Shown: positions 45,487 through 54,708, counted from the first letter of the stretch. The stretch: 64,000 nucleotides of DNA from Candidatus Magnetobacterium casense (GCF_000714715.1 NZ_JMFO01000007.1:62001-126000); one strand, 5' to 3'. The notes: a model not told the origin generated them from the letters alone. Numbers and translations are program-made.

Positions 45487-45513
45487 CAGTATGACATACT
45501 GATTATGATAATC
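45487..45513. promoter_or_regulatory. Two adjoining palindromes in the divergent pstS intergenic region
   Basis: CAGTATG-A-CATACTG (45487-45501) and GATTAT-G-ATAATC (45501-45513) are both perfect inverted repeats around one central base and share a G. They lie between pstS (minus) and the small membrane-protein gene (plus), about 150 and 80 bases from each start. A dimeric repressor or activator site is plausible; the factor is unknown. Confidence 0.5.
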
Positions 45514-45593
45514 AACACCCGGCATAAAAAAAAGGGGCTGCCACCTAACTCACTGTTTACAATTCCGTTGCCTTTCTGGTAGAGTTATCTGGT

Positions 45594-45866
45594 ATGTTTA
45601 CGATGACATTTAACAACAACGTCTGGCCGATAGCCTTGCTGTTTGTCTTTGCTATGGTACTCAACCTTCCGTTTGGGTATCTCAGGGCAGGGCAACCAAA
45701 GCGTTCGCTTAAGTGGTTTTTATACATCCACCTCCCGATACCGTTTGTTATTGCGATGAGGTACGTAATGCACCTCAATATCAGATATCTGCCCATTTCG
45801 CTTGCAGCTTCTGTTCTCGGTCAACTCATAGGTGGTAAGATAAGAGGTGCTGACAAGACTATATGA
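45594..45866 (+). CDS. Small membrane protein ahead of resB
   Basis: 90 residues; an in-frame ATG three codons in is an alternative start. Two to three hydrophobic stretches (about 10-28, 42-62, 66-82) separated by basic loops ('RAGQPKRSLKW', 'GGKIRGADK'). No family recognised with confidence. Only 22 bases separate it from resB, so it is probably co-transcribed with the cytochrome c biogenesis genes. Confidence 0.65.
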   Translation: MFTMTFNNNVWPIALLFVFAMVLNLPFGYLRAGQPKRSLKWFLYIHLPIPFVIAMRYVMHLNIRYLPISLAASVLGQLIGGKIRGADKTI

Positions 45867-45888
45867 TAATCAGGGAGGATTGTAAAAG

Positions 45889-47334
45889 GTGACAGATAGG
45901 GCAAAGGACAAGACGTCGGTGGTTAACGCCATATGGAGGTTTTTCTCTTCGGTACGGCTTGCCGTAGCGTTGATCGCACTGATAGGTTTGCTTTCAATCC
46001 TGGGCACGGTGATAGAGCAGAACGCAGAACCCGAAAAAAACGTCCGACTCTTTAAAAAACTCCTTGGCGATGCCCTGGCCCCCACAGCTTATCGGATAAG
46101 TGAGTCGTTGGGCTTTATGGATATGTACAGTTCATGGTGGTTTTCACTGCTCCTGGCGTTGCTTGCCGTAAACCTCGTTGTATGCTCCTTTGACAGACTG
46201 CCCGGTATCCGCAGAATGGTCTCCAAACCAATTGAACCACTGAAGGAGGACGGGTTTGGGCATCACGGTATAAATAAAGATTTTACGGCCAAGGGGACAC
46301 TGACCGATGTCAGCGTAAAGGTGCAAGCTGCCTTGAAACAACTCGGCTTTAATCCCACCGAAGTTACCTCTGACAGGGGCATACAGTATTACGCCCAGAA
46401 GTGGCAACATGCACGCTACGCCGTGTATGTCATCCACCTGAGCATAATCGTCATACTTGCAGGGGCGGTGATCGGTATACAATTTGGTTTCCATGGCTTT
46501 ATGAAGATCGACGAGGGACAGACCACCGACGAGACTATCTCAAGAAAGGGCGAAAAACATCATCTGGGCTTTTCGATAAGATGCGACGACTTCTCCCTGC
46601 AATTCTACGGTGACACCGATACCCCAAAGACATATCTGAGCTGGTTGACCGTCATGGAAAGCGGTAAGGAGGTGCTCAAGACCTCTATCGAGGTAAACCG
46701 CCCGTTGTCTTACAAGGGATATACGTTTTATCAGGCCAGCTATGGCGCACTCGGAGAGGAAAACGGTGTGCTGATTTTCAGGATGACATCCAAAAACGGC
46801 AAATCGGAAGTGATATCCAAGTACGTTGGAGATAGCTTTAAACTCCCGGAGTCTGACCTTGAAGCCAGGATAATGGCATTTTCACCAGCACTAGGCTTTA
46901 ACAAGGACGAAAAACCATACACCTATACCGAAATGTTAAACAACCCTGCCGTGTACGTGTTGTTCAGGGAGAAAGGTAACGACAAGTACGGAGGCTGGAT
47001 ATTTAAACGCTATCCCAAGTCGTGGGACATTCCCGATGGTAGCAAGTTGGAGCTGATCGACAACTGGGGCTATCAGTACACGGGCATCCAGGTCAGAAAA
47101 GACCCCGGCGTCTGGATAGTGTATCTTGGCTGCATCTGTATGACGCTGGGGTTGTACTTTGCCTTCTTCCTGAGTCACAAGAGGATATGGGTGCTGCTGC
47201 TTAACAACAAGGGCAATGTTGAGATAAAAATAGCCGCCTCTGCACATAAAAACAAAGGCGCCTTTGATACAAACATAGACAAGGCATTTGGCACCTTGAG
47301 GGATCAGGTGACTGCCGATAAAAAAGGAGGGTAA
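45889..47334 (+). CDS. resB: System II cytochrome c biogenesis protein ResB/Ccs1
   Basis: 481 residues from GTG 45889 behind GGGAGG. N-terminal helices 'FFSSVRLAVALIALIGLLSI' and 'SWWFSLLLALLAVNLVVCS' are classic ResB, followed by a third helix (about 180-205), a large periplasmic region ('VNRPLSYKGYTFYQASYG') and a last helix (about 403-425, 'VYLGCICMTLGLYFAFFLSH'). With CcsA it forms the heme channel and synthase that attaches heme to apocytochrome c. The stop codon directly abuts the ccsA start. Confidence 0.94.
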   Translation: MTDRAKDKTSVVNAIWRFFSSVRLAVALIALIGLLSILGTVIEQNAEPEKNVRLFKKLLGDALAPTAYRISESLGFMDMYSSWWFSLLLALLAVNLVVCSFDRLPGIRRMVSKPIEPLKEDGFGHHGINKDFTAKGTLTDVSVKVQAALKQLGFNPTEVTSDRGIQYYAQKWQHARYAVYVIHLSIIVILAGAVIGIQFGFHGFMKIDEGQTTDETISRKGEKHHLGFSIRCDDFSLQFYGDTDTPKTYLSWLTVMESGKEVLKTSIEVNRPLSYKGYTFYQASYGALGEENGVLIFRMTSKNGKSEVISKYVGDSFKLPESDLEARIMAFSPALGFNKDEKPYTYTEMLNNPAVYVLFREKGNDKYGGWIFKRYPKSWDIPDGSKLELIDNWGYQYTGIQVRKDPGVWIVYLGCICMTLGLYFAFFLSHKRIWVLLLNNKGNVEIKIAASAHKNKGAFDTNIDKAFGTLRDQVTADKKGG

Positions 47335-48414
47335 ATGGGAAACAGCTCGGTCTTTTTTGGCATAGCAGAGATAGGCTACTTTGTGGCCATGATGTTATAT
47401 ATCGCCTACTTTGTCTTTAAGGGGGAGTACCTTGGCAAGGTGGCAACCACCGTAACAATAATCAGTTTTTTGGCTCAAACGGTAGCCTTTATCAGCAGGT
47501 GGGTGGAGTCCTACAACATAGGCATAGGGAGACCACCGTTGACAAATCTTTATGAGTCACTGGTGTTTTTCGTCTGGTGTCTGATGCTCGGTTATCTCAT
47601 CGTGGAGTTCAAGTACAAGAAGCGTTCGCTGGGGGCGTTTGTTACGCCGTTAGCGGCCTTGGCGCTGGGCTTTGTCGATCTGACCGGCATGTCCAAGAGT
47701 ATAGAACCCCTCGTGCCGGCGCTTCAGAGCAACTGGCTACTGGCCCATGTGACGATGAGCTTTATCGCATATGCCGCATTTGGCCTGTCCTTTGCCGCCG
47801 CCCTGATGTACTTGATCGTAAAGACGGATAAACGCAGCGAACCTGCCTACATTTTTTGGAGTGTCTCCGGCAGCATCTTCTTCATAGTGGTATCTGCCAT
47901 GCTCCTGGACTACGTGAACTACAAAGTGGTTGGCGAAAGCGCCGAGGGGTTCATTAAAAACTCACTGTTCAGGTCTACTTTTCGGAACTCGTCACCCGGT
48001 ATCGCTATTTTTAGCTATCTTGCGGCCATTGGCATCGTTTTCCTCACCTGGCGCTATGGCAGCATCCTTAAGAGAACCATTGCCGGCTTTAACGTCCCCG
48101 TGGACTTCCTCGATGAGCTCAACTACAAGGTAATAGCCGTAGGATTCCCCATATTTACCCTGGGGGGATTGATCTGCGGAGCCGTTTGGGCAGACCAGGC
48201 CTGGGGTACGTACTGGAGTTGGGACCCAAAGGAAACCTGGTCGCTTATTACGTGGTTTGTCTACGCATTCTACCTCCATGCCAGGTATCTCAGGGGATGG
48301 CGCGGCAGAAAGGTTGCCGTTGTCTCTGTCGTTGGCTTTATTACGGTGATATTTACATACCTTGGTGTAAATATCTTGCTGTCGGGGCTGCACAGCTACG
48401 GAGACTTGATGTGA
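47335..48414 (+). CDS. ccsA: System II cytochrome c heme lyase subunit CcsA/ResC
   Basis: 359 residues with about eight membrane helices. The tryptophan-rich heme-handling motif is present ('WGTYWSWDPKETWSLITWFV'), and conserved histidines flank it ('LLAHVTMSFIAYAAF', 'YAFYLHARYLRGW'). It starts immediately after the resB stop (AAGGAGGG overlapping the resB end), so the two are translationally coupled. Presence of system II implies c-type cytochromes outside the cytoplasmic membrane. Confidence 0.95.
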   Translation: MGNSSVFFGIAEIGYFVAMMLYIAYFVFKGEYLGKVATTVTIISFLAQTVAFISRWVESYNIGIGRPPLTNLYESLVFFVWCLMLGYLIVEFKYKKRSLGAFVTPLAALALGFVDLTGMSKSIEPLVPALQSNWLLAHVTMSFIAYAAFGLSFAAALMYLIVKTDKRSEPAYIFWSVSGSIFFIVVSAMLLDYVNYKVVGESAEGFIKNSLFRSTFRNSSPGIAIFSYLAAIGIVFLTWRYGSILKRTIAGFNVPVDFLDELNYKVIAVGFPIFTLGGLICGAVWADQAWGTYWSWDPKETWSLITWFVYAFYLHARYLRGWRGRKVAVVSVVGFITVIFTYLGVNILLSGLHSYGDLM

Positions 48415-48445
48415 TGTGCTATAATACGCGGCAGTTGCAGGTAAC

Positions 48446-48895
48446 ATGAAAAGGTTTGATATAGAAATAGCGGTAGGTGTTTTCCTTGTGCTGGGGTTTC
48501 TATCCCTTGCGTATCTTTCTGTAAGTATGGGTAACCTCAATATTCTAAGCGAAAAGGGCTACGTGGTGATCGCCGAATTCAACAAGACGGGCGGACTAAA
48601 AAAAGGCGCCCCCATCGAAATTGCCGGCGTGGAGATCGGCAAGGTCAAGGATGTTTCCCTTAATAAAGACACCTACCAGGCCCGTGTAACCATGTTTATC
48701 AAGCCCGCCGTCAAAATACAGGAGGATGCCATCGCCTCAATAAAAACAAAGGGATTGCTGGGTGAGAGATACTTACAGATATCTCCCGGAGGCTCTCCCA
48801 CGCTACTCAGTGATGGTGGCAAGCTCAGAGAGACAGAGTCCGCAATAGATATCGAGGAGCTGATATCCAAGTATGCCTTTGGAGAGGTCAAATAA
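48446..48895 (+). CDS. mlaD: MCE-domain lipid transport protein MlaD
   Basis: 149 residues: N-terminal anchor helix (about 7-28, 'IAVGVFLVLGFLSLAYLSV') and one MCE domain ('EFNKTGGLKKGAPIEIAGVE', 'GKVKDVSL', 'IKTKGLLGERYLQI'). MlaD forms the periplasmic hexameric ring of the phospholipid transporter keeping outer-membrane asymmetry. Followed by mlaC; the ATPase and permease (mlaF, mlaE) are not in the window. Confidence 0.93.
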   Translation: MKRFDIEIAVGVFLVLGFLSLAYLSVSMGNLNILSEKGYVVIAEFNKTGGLKKGAPIEIAGVEIGKVKDVSLNKDTYQARVTMFIKPAVKIQEDAIASIKTKGLLGERYLQISPGGSPTLLSDGGKLRETESAIDIEELISKYAFGEVK

Positions 48896-48909
48896 TAACG
48901 GAGGTAAGA

Positions 48910-49512
48910 ATGAAAGGTTATAGGTTAGCCGGTTTTTTTGTCGTGTGTGCCTTGATTGCTATACCCCTAAGGGGTGAGACCACACAACAACCTAAGGAGT
49001 TAATTACGGGTGTAGTGAACAATGTCCTGACAGTGCTGAAAGACCCATCATTAAAAGGACCCGATAAACAGCAACAACGTCGCATAAAGATACAAGAGGT
49101 CATGGAGGAAAGGTTCGATTTCATCGAAATGTCACAGAGGACGCTCGCCTTACACTGGCAAAAGAGAACGGAAGCGGAAAAAAAGGAGTTCACCTCCTTG
49201 TTTAAGAACCTCCTGGAGGGCGCCTACATAAGCAAGATCGAAAAGTACAGTGACGAGCAAGTCAACGTTATAGAGGAAAAGACGGATGATGGATTTAGCA
49301 CCGTTAAAACTGAGGTCATAACTCAGAAAGCCAAGATACCTATAGATTACCGTCTGAAGTCCGTAAGTGACGATAAGGGCTGGAAGGTCTACGATGTTGT
49401 AATAGAGGGCGTCAGCCTTGTAAACAACTACAGGTCTCAGTTTCAGAGTATCATAAACACCAAGGGGTATGATGCCCTGACCAAGATGCTTAAAGAGAAG
49501 AAAAACGAATAG
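48910..49512 (+). CDS. mlaC: Periplasmic phospholipid-binding protein MlaC/Ttg2D
   Basis: 200 residues with a GGAGG site and signal peptide (about 1-22). The MlaC/tolerance_III pattern is clear: 'IQEVMEERFDFIEMSQRTLA', 'EKKEFTSLFKNLLEGAYISK', 'VKTEVITQKAKIPIDYRLK' and 'WKVYDVVIEGVSLVNNYRSQ'. It ferries phospholipids between the outer membrane and the MlaD complex. Last gene of the resB-ccsA-mlaD-mlaC run. Confidence 0.93.
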   Translation: MKGYRLAGFFVVCALIAIPLRGETTQQPKELITGVVNNVLTVLKDPSLKGPDKQQQRRIKIQEVMEERFDFIEMSQRTLALHWQKRTEAEKKEFTSLFKNLLEGAYISKIEKYSDEQVNVIEEKTDDGFSTVKTEVITQKAKIPIDYRLKSVSDDKGWKVYDVVIEGVSLVNNYRSQFQSIINTKGYDALTKMLKEKKNE

Positions 49513-49554
49513 CTTATGACAGATGCTGGTGGGGTACCTGCTCCATTGTCTCTC

Positions 49555-50619
49555 TCAGGGGATGTTCAGGGGTAATGCCTCACCCACATTGGCAATCCTC
49601 AGTTGCTCATGGCAATCAGTCGTGATACCCTTCAGTACCGCACCTAGCTTTATGCAATGACACCTTTCAACCGCAAAGTCATATTGATTGGCATACTGTA
49701 ATGCCCTGTCCAGAAGCACTGCATTGTCTGCGCCGGTATTGGTCAAATGGCCTAACTGGCACTTACCAAGGAGTGCATAAATGCTCCCACGCGCATCAGA
49801 GGTGGTCTTAAAGCGTTGTTGTGCCTTATCAAAAAAGCTCTCAGCCATTTCATACTTCCCTGTTGTCGTATACAACAAACCGAGGCTTAACAGCGTGTAG
49901 GCCGAACTGACAATGTCACCAATCTTGCCATAGAGGGTCAGCGCCCTGTGCAGGTAGTCCTTTGCCTCTTTGAGTTCGCTCTTCATTCTGAGGGCATTGC
50001 CCACACCACAAAAGGAATATGCAGTACCAAAACGGTCATCCAAGGAGGAGAACAGGGTGTTTGCCCTGCTGTAGCAGTCAAACGAGGTCTGGTATGAACC
50101 TTCGATCCTGTGCGCCCCGCCCAAACCGCACAGAGAGTACCCTACGCCCGATTCATCACCCAGCTTCGTAAACTGCTCCATCGCCTGCTTAAACAGCTCA
50201 ATACAACCGGGGATATCGCCCTTGACCCGCAACGTACCGGCCTCGGCCCAGAGACTGAAGGCAATCCCGGCCCTGTCGTTGGTGTCGCAGTAGTGTTGTC
50301 TTGCCTGTTGCAGGGCGGTGAGGGCCTCCTTCCACTGCCCCAGTGCCCTGCGTGCAAGGGCTAGACCCACCTGGGCATCCACTATCTGACGCAAATGTTT
50401 GCCTGGCCCACCTGCCTTGTCTGGCCCACCTGCCTTGCCTGGCCCACCTGCCTCATGCGATATATCTGCCTGTTGCCCTATCCTGGAGACTCCTGTTTTG
50501 GCAGTCTCCCTCCTGGTGGAGATATCTATGGCCTGACGATAGTACTTAATGGCGGCCTTGTAATTACCCTTTAGGCGTTGCTCATCAGCCAGGGACTTTA
50601 AATCAGAGGCCGTACCCAT
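49555..50619 (-). CDS. Cytoplasmic TPR-repeat protein
   Basis: 354 residues. An N-terminal TPR ('LADEQRLKGNYKAAIKYYRQ') is followed by a Gly/Lys/Pro-rich insert (about 55-72) encoded by an 18-bp tandem repeat, then about six TPRs in the order 'AGTLRVKGDIPGCIELFKQA', 'CGVGNALRMKSELKEAKDYL' and 'LSLGLLYTTTGKYEMAESFF'. No signal peptide. TPRs mediate protein contacts; partner unknown. Starts 8 bases after rpe and is probably co-transcribed. Confidence 0.85.
   Translation of the reverse strand: MGTASDLKSLADEQRLKGNYKAAIKYYRQAIDISTRRETAKTGVSRIGQQADISHEAGGPGKAGGPDKAGGPGKHLRQIVDAQVGLALARRALGQWKEALTALQQARQHYCDTNDRAGIAFSLWAEAGTLRVKGDIPGCIELFKQAMEQFTKLGDESGVGYSLCGLGGAHRIEGSYQTSFDCYSRANTLFSSLDDRFGTAYSFCGVGNALRMKSELKEAKDYLHRALTLYGKIGDIVSSAYTLLSLGLLYTTTGKYEMAESFFDKAQQRFKTTSDARGSIYALLGKCQLGHLTNTGADNAVLLDRALQYANQYDFAVERCHCIKLGAVLKGITTDCHEQLRIANVGEALPLNIP
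50403..50456. repeat. 18-bp tandem repeat (three copies) inside the TPR gene
   Basis: Three consecutive near-identical units of CTGGCCCACCTGCCTTGY encode 'GGP(G/D)KA' repeats in the TPR protein. In-frame length (6 codons) allows unit gain or loss without breaking the gene. Confidence 0.9.
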
Positions 50620-50627
50620 TGTTTCGC

Positions 50628-51275
50628 CTAAGCAGACCTTACGGCACGAATGGTTTCTTTGTAATCCTTTGACTTATAAAATGCCGACCCCATAACCAGG
50701 ATATCGGCTCCGGCCTGTATGATCTCTGCGGCATTTTTAGGCCCCACCCCGCCATCTACTTCTATGAGGGTCTTTAACTCCATTTGGTTAATAAGTTTTT
50801 TGAGCCGCCTGATCTTTTCAACAGACCGAGGAATAAACTCCTGTCCGTCAAACCCGGGATTGACCGACATCAAGAGCACCACATTGAGATACGGCAGTAT
50901 TTCCGTCAGGGATTCAATGGGTGTGGCGGGGTTTATGGCAACACCGGCCTTGCAACCCGCCTCTTTTAGTAAGGTTACGTTTCTGTGCAAGTGTCTGTCT
51001 GCCTCAAAGTGGACAGTGATGGTGTCGGAACCAGCCCTGATGAAGTCCATCAGATATCTATCCGGAGACTCTATCATCAGGTGTACGTCAAGGGGGAGAA
51101 CCGTTGCCCTCCTTATTTGCTGCACAACGAACGGACCAACCGTTATGTTTGGTACAAAACTACCATCCATAACATCAATGTGGAACATATTGGCGCCGGC
51201 CTCCATGCTTGCCAGTATATCAGCTCTCAACTGCAATAAGTTCGCTGAAAGTATGGAAGGTGCTATCAAAACCAT
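50628..51275 (-). CDS. rpe: Ribulose-phosphate 3-epimerase
   Basis: 215 residues. TIM-barrel blocks: 'IAPSILSANLLQLRADI', 'MFHIDVMDGSFVPNITVGP', 'DVHLMIESPDRYL', 'LMSVNPGFDGQEFI', 'IEVDGGVGPKNA' and 'VMGSAFYKSKDY', with metal-binding His and Asp in place. Interconverts ribulose 5-phosphate and xylulose 5-phosphate in the pentose phosphate pathway. The 450 bases upstream (51276-51726) hold a MITE-like element and no gene. Confidence 0.96.
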   Translation of the reverse strand: MVLIAPSILSANLLQLRADILASMEAGANMFHIDVMDGSFVPNITVGPFVVQQIRRATVLPLDVHLMIESPDRYLMDFIRAGSDTITVHFEADRHLHRNVTLLKEAGCKAGVAINPATPIESLTEILPYLNVVLLMSVNPGFDGQEFIPRSVEKIRRLKKLINQMELKTLIEVDGGVGPKNAAEIIQAGADILVMGSAFYKSKDYKETIRAVRSA

Positions 51276-51533
51276 CGTATTTGTGCTCCTTTCTTTTTTT
51301 ATTCTACAGCAGATATATATTTGATTAAATAATTACTATCTCTATGGGGGTAGCACCCAATCAACCGTGGTGGCCGGCATTTAAGGCACTTTTATATTTT
51401 CGCTGTATGGCATTGTTGCTGTGCTTAAGCGATGTAACCACGCCGGACTGGAGCGCTACCTTATAAAGATTTGCTTCCATTTACATTAATTATTATAACT
51501 CTTTTTATGCCACTTGTCAATCTTGTTTTCCAG

Positions 51534-51702
51534 GTATCCTCTTAAAAAAGCACGGTAACTTTTATTTCACGCTTAAAAGGCATGGATTCCTGCTTTCGCA
51601 GGAATGACAGTCACAGTCGTTTTCCAAGTGTGTCATTCCTGGCTTGACCAGGCATCCAGGAAGCGTAAAAGTATAGTTACCATGAAATATAAATTAGGAT
51701 AC
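51534..51702 (-). mobile_element. MITE-like element, copy 2 (169 bp, inverted)
   Basis: The reverse complement closely matches 29060-29227: same ends (GTATCC...GGATAC), same CATGGTAACTATACTTTTACG tract beginning near one end, and the same internal palindromes around TCCTGCxxxxGCAGGA and CCTGGTCAAGCCAGG. Lies between rpe and the old-yellow-enzyme gene. Confidence 0.85.
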
Positions 51703-51726
51703 AACGATTCCTTCTTTTTTTTCTTG

Positions 51727-52821
51727 TTAGTCTTCTATCTGGATGCACCTGACCATGTCAAGCTTCTTGAACCTCATGCAACCGTTACAGGAGATGCAGT
51801 CGGCCTTTTCCTTGCCATCGCGGAGTTTGTCAGGCAGGTCCGGCTCACGTATCAGCGGCCTGGACAGCGATATCAGGTCCGCACAACCACTCGCCAAGAG
51901 TTCTTCACACACGGCCCTGCTGCGCATTCCGCCAACCAGGATGACGGGTATGTCCAGCTCCTTCTTAAACATGGCAGCCATCTCCTTGAAGTAGGCCTCA
52001 TCCTCAGGCCTTAGAATATCCCCACGGGCAGCCCTGAGCCTGACGTCTGACTCAAACATCCCGCCACTTACCTCAATGGCGTCAATACCCAACCCTTGCA
52101 ACTTCTTAGCAATTGAGAGGCTCTCCTGCGGGTTCAACCCTCCGTCTTTTAGAAAGTCGGAGGAGTTCATCTTTATCATGACGGGGTAATCGGCATCGAC
52201 ATTTGCCCTGATGGCCTTGACCACCTCCTGGAGGAAGCGAAAACGCCGCTCTTCGTCACCACCCCAATCGTCCTCCCGTCTGTTTGTGTGGGAGGAGAGG
52301 AACTCGCTGATCAGGTAGCCGTGTGCCGCATGTATCTGCACGCCGTCAAACCCCGATGCCTGCACCCTCTTTGCTGCACTGCCAAATGCCCCGATCACCT
52401 CCCATATCTCATCCTCCGTCATGGCACGCGGGGTTACGTTCAAGATAGGTTCATAGACGGCAGAGGGTGCTATCGGGGGATTGCCGCCAAGCATATCGGG
52501 ATAACACTGCCGTCCGCCGTGGGTTATCTGCATAACGACCTTGCCGTCAAACCTGTGTATGGCATGAACCAGACGCCTTAGGCCCGGTACATAGGCGTCG
52601 TCGTAGATGCACACCGCCCGCTCAACGGAAAACCCCGATGGATGCACAATGGCGTTGCCCGTGATTATCAGGCCGACTCCACCCCAGGCAAGCGTCTCAT
52701 AAAACTCAATAAGCGCATCTGTGACAAACCCCCGTTCATCTGCCCGCTTTTCGTAGGTGGCCGAGCGAACCAGGCGGTTTTTCAGCTTAAGGTCTCTTAT
52801 AAAGAATGTGTCAAACAACAT
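51727..52821 (-). CDS. Old-yellow-enzyme-family NADH:flavin oxidoreductase
   Basis: 364 residues. FMN barrel with 'KNRLVRSATYEKRADERG', 'QITHGGRQC', 'DGVQIHAAHGYLISEFLS' (catalytic His pair), 'NRREDDWGG' and 'LSRPLIREPDLPDKL'. The C-terminus adds a cysteine cluster 'CISCNGCMRF' plus a later Cys, as in the Fe-S branch (dienoyl-CoA reductase-like), but the long NAD-binding C-terminal domains are absent. Probably reduces an enone or similar; substrate unknown. It follows gpmI by 11 bases in the same operon. Confidence 0.9.
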   Translation of the reverse strand: MLFDTFFIRDLKLKNRLVRSATYEKRADERGFVTDALIEFYETLAWGGVGLIITGNAIVHPSGFSVERAVCIYDDAYVPGLRRLVHAIHRFDGKVVMQITHGGRQCYPDMLGGNPPIAPSAVYEPILNVTPRAMTEDEIWEVIGAFGSAAKRVQASGFDGVQIHAAHGYLISEFLSSHTNRREDDWGGDEERRFRFLQEVVKAIRANVDADYPVMIKMNSSDFLKDGGLNPQESLSIAKKLQGLGIDAIEVSGGMFESDVRLRAARGDILRPEDEAYFKEMAAMFKKELDIPVILVGGMRSRAVCEELLASGCADLISLSRPLIREPDLPDKLRDGKEKADCISCNGCMRFKKLDMVRCIQIED

Positions 52822-52832
52822 AGGTCGCTCCT

Positions 52833-54458
52833 TTATTTGGTAAAGCTGATAAGTGAGGCATCATACTGTGGCGGCTTCTCAAATCCCAGGAGGTTACAGA
52901 TCGTGGCTGCCACGTTGCTCAGGCCGGGATTGCTGATCCCGGACAGACGATACTCCGACTTAAAGCCAAAGTCAGCGATCACAAAGGGTACCTTGTTTAG
53001 CGTGTGTGAGGTTTTTGGTGTCTTTTTGCCTTTTTTGACCTCAAACATCTCATCGGAGTTACCGTGGTCTGCCGTTACGATGACGATCCCCCCAAGTCCC
53101 TCAACAACGCTCAGGAGCTTGGCAACGCACTCGTCCACGGTCTCAACTGCCGTGATGGCCGCCTCCATGACGCCGGTGTGACCGACCATGTCTCCGTTTG
53201 CGAAGTTGAGACGTCCCCACTTGAACTTCCCCGACTTCAGGAGTTCGATGGTCTTTTCGGTGATTTCGTATGCCTTCATCTTTGGCGCCTGGTCAAAGGG
53301 TATTCTGTCAGAGGGTATCTCTGCGTAGGTCTCAAGGTCAGCGTTGATGTATCCGGACTTGTTGCCGTTCCAGAAGTAGGTCACGTGGCCATACTTTTGC
53401 GTCTCCGAAATGGCAAACATCCCTATATTTTCAAGTGCCAGGTACTCTGCGATGGTTTGCTGGATAAGCGGGGGTTGGACGATGTAGTTCTTTGGCACCT
53501 TGGCCTCGGAGTCATACTCCATCATGCCGGCGTACAGGACATCCGGGACATTGCCCCTGTCGAAGTGCTTAAAGTCGCTGCCGGCATCAAATGCCTGCGA
53601 AAGCTCAATGGCCCTGTCGCCCCTGAAATTGCACAGGACTGCGCAGTCACCATCCTGCATCTTTCCAACGGGATTGCCGCCCTCATCCACGATTACAAAG
53701 GCGCCCATGTATTGGTCATCCACGCCCTCCTGGTAGAAGGTATTAACGGCCTCGCTGCACGACCTGAACTGTCTGCCGATGCCGTGGACGTGGGCGTCCC
53801 ACCCGCGCTTGACTATGTTCCAGTCGGCGCAGTACCTGTCCATCGTGACGTTCATCCTACCCCCGCCGGAGGCAATCACGTAGTCGAAGCCTTTTTCGTC
53901 GCGGACTTTTTTCAGGAGCGCCTCCGTGGGTTCAACGTAGGTCATGGCGGTGCGTGGGCCAACATCCCTGCCGTCCAGGAGCGGGTGAACCCTGACCTTC
54001 TTTACCCCCGATTCGGCCAGCCTTTCGATCATCTGGTAGAGGTGGTTTATGTTTGAGTGGACGTTGGCATCCGACAGCAACCCGATAAAATGCACTGCCC
54101 CGCCGTTATTGGCACGTTGGACGATCTTGTTCCAGAGCGCCCCACCAAAGACCGCCCCAGTGGCAAAGTCCTCGTTGACCCGCTTGGCGCCCTGGGCAAA
54201 GACTCTGCCCGCACCAAGGGCGTTGTGCCCCACCTCGCTATTGCCCATGTCCTCATCCGAGGGCAGTCCTACCGCCTCACCGTGCGCCGCAATGGGGACA
54301 AAAAACTCGCTCTTGAACAGCTTGTGCAGCGTTGGCGTCTTGGCCAGGTGTACGGCGTTGCTGTCGTCATCCCTGCCAAGCCCCACCCCGTCCATTATGA
54401 TCAGCAGCAGTGGCCCCTTGCGGCCATTAAATCCGTCAATACCCTTGAGTCGTTCCAT
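52833..54458 (-). CDS. gpmI: 2,3-bisphosphoglycerate-independent phosphoglycerate mutase
   Basis: 541 residues with AGGAGG before the ATG. Alkaline-phosphatase fold with 'LLIIMDGVGLG', the phosphorylated Ser loop 'DEDMGNSEVGHNALGAGRV', 'GLLSDANVHSNINHL', 'FRGDRAIELSQAF' and metal ligands in 'ANGDMVGHTG' and 'VTADHGNSDEM'. Interconverts 3- and 2-phosphoglycerate in glycolysis with two Mn ions. Confidence 0.96.
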   Translation of the reverse strand: MERLKGIDGFNGRKGPLLLIIMDGVGLGRDDDSNAVHLAKTPTLHKLFKSEFFVPIAAHGEAVGLPSDEDMGNSEVGHNALGAGRVFAQGAKRVNEDFATGAVFGGALWNKIVQRANNGGAVHFIGLLSDANVHSNINHLYQMIERLAESGVKKVRVHPLLDGRDVGPRTAMTYVEPTEALLKKVRDEKGFDYVIASGGGRMNVTMDRYCADWNIVKRGWDAHVHGIGRQFRSCSEAVNTFYQEGVDDQYMGAFVIVDEGGNPVGKMQDGDCAVLCNFRGDRAIELSQAFDAGSDFKHFDRGNVPDVLYAGMMEYDSEAKVPKNYIVQPPLIQQTIAEYLALENIGMFAISETQKYGHVTYFWNGNKSGYINADLETYAEIPSDRIPFDQAPKMKAYEITEKTIELLKSGKFKWGRLNFANGDMVGHTGVMEAAITAVETVDECVAKLLSVVEGLGGIVIVTADHGNSDEMFEVKKGKKTPKTSHTLNKVPFVIADFGFKSEYRLSGISNPGLSNVAATICNLLGFEKPPQYDASLISFTK

Positions 54459-54592
54459 TTATCGTATTCCTCCTGTCTTAAAATTCATTGTAAACAATGC
54501 TCCGGTTAAATCAGCATCATATATATTATGACGAACCTGAACTATAAAGCAAGACAAAAAGACAAAAAAGAATACGAGGAAGAAAAAGGGGA

Positions 54593-54628
54593 AGCTCTGC
54601 TCCCCCTCAGCCCCCCTCGCAAGGGGGC
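54593..54628. other. GC-rich hairpin block between gpmI and the TonB receptor
   Basis: CTCTGCTCCCCCTCAGC followed by CCCCCT-CGCA-AGGGGG (54612-54627), a perfect 6-bp stem. Composition recalls the dispersed GC-rich repeats. No gene ends into it, so termination is not obvious. The rest of the 319-base gap (54459-54777) holds only the receptor promoter. Confidence 0.45.
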
Positions 54629-54678
54629 ACGGCCTGCAGGACTACCCTATTTTGCTGTGACAATCAGACAAATTGTGC

Positions 54679-54708
54679 TTGACTATACACGATTGAACAT
54701 GTTAAAAT
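54679..54708 (+). promoter_or_regulatory. Sigma-70 promoter of the TonB-dependent receptor
   Basis: TTGACT (54679-54684), 18 bases, TAAAAT (54703-54708), about 70 bases before the GTG start. No Fur-box-like 19-mer is evident between promoter and gene, so iron control is not supported by sequence. Confidence 0.6.

Noticed and set aside
52642..54509. Long frames on the plus strand opposite gpmI and the flavin oxidoreductase gene
   Set aside because: Shadow frames of well-conserved minus-strand genes with intact catalytic motifs.
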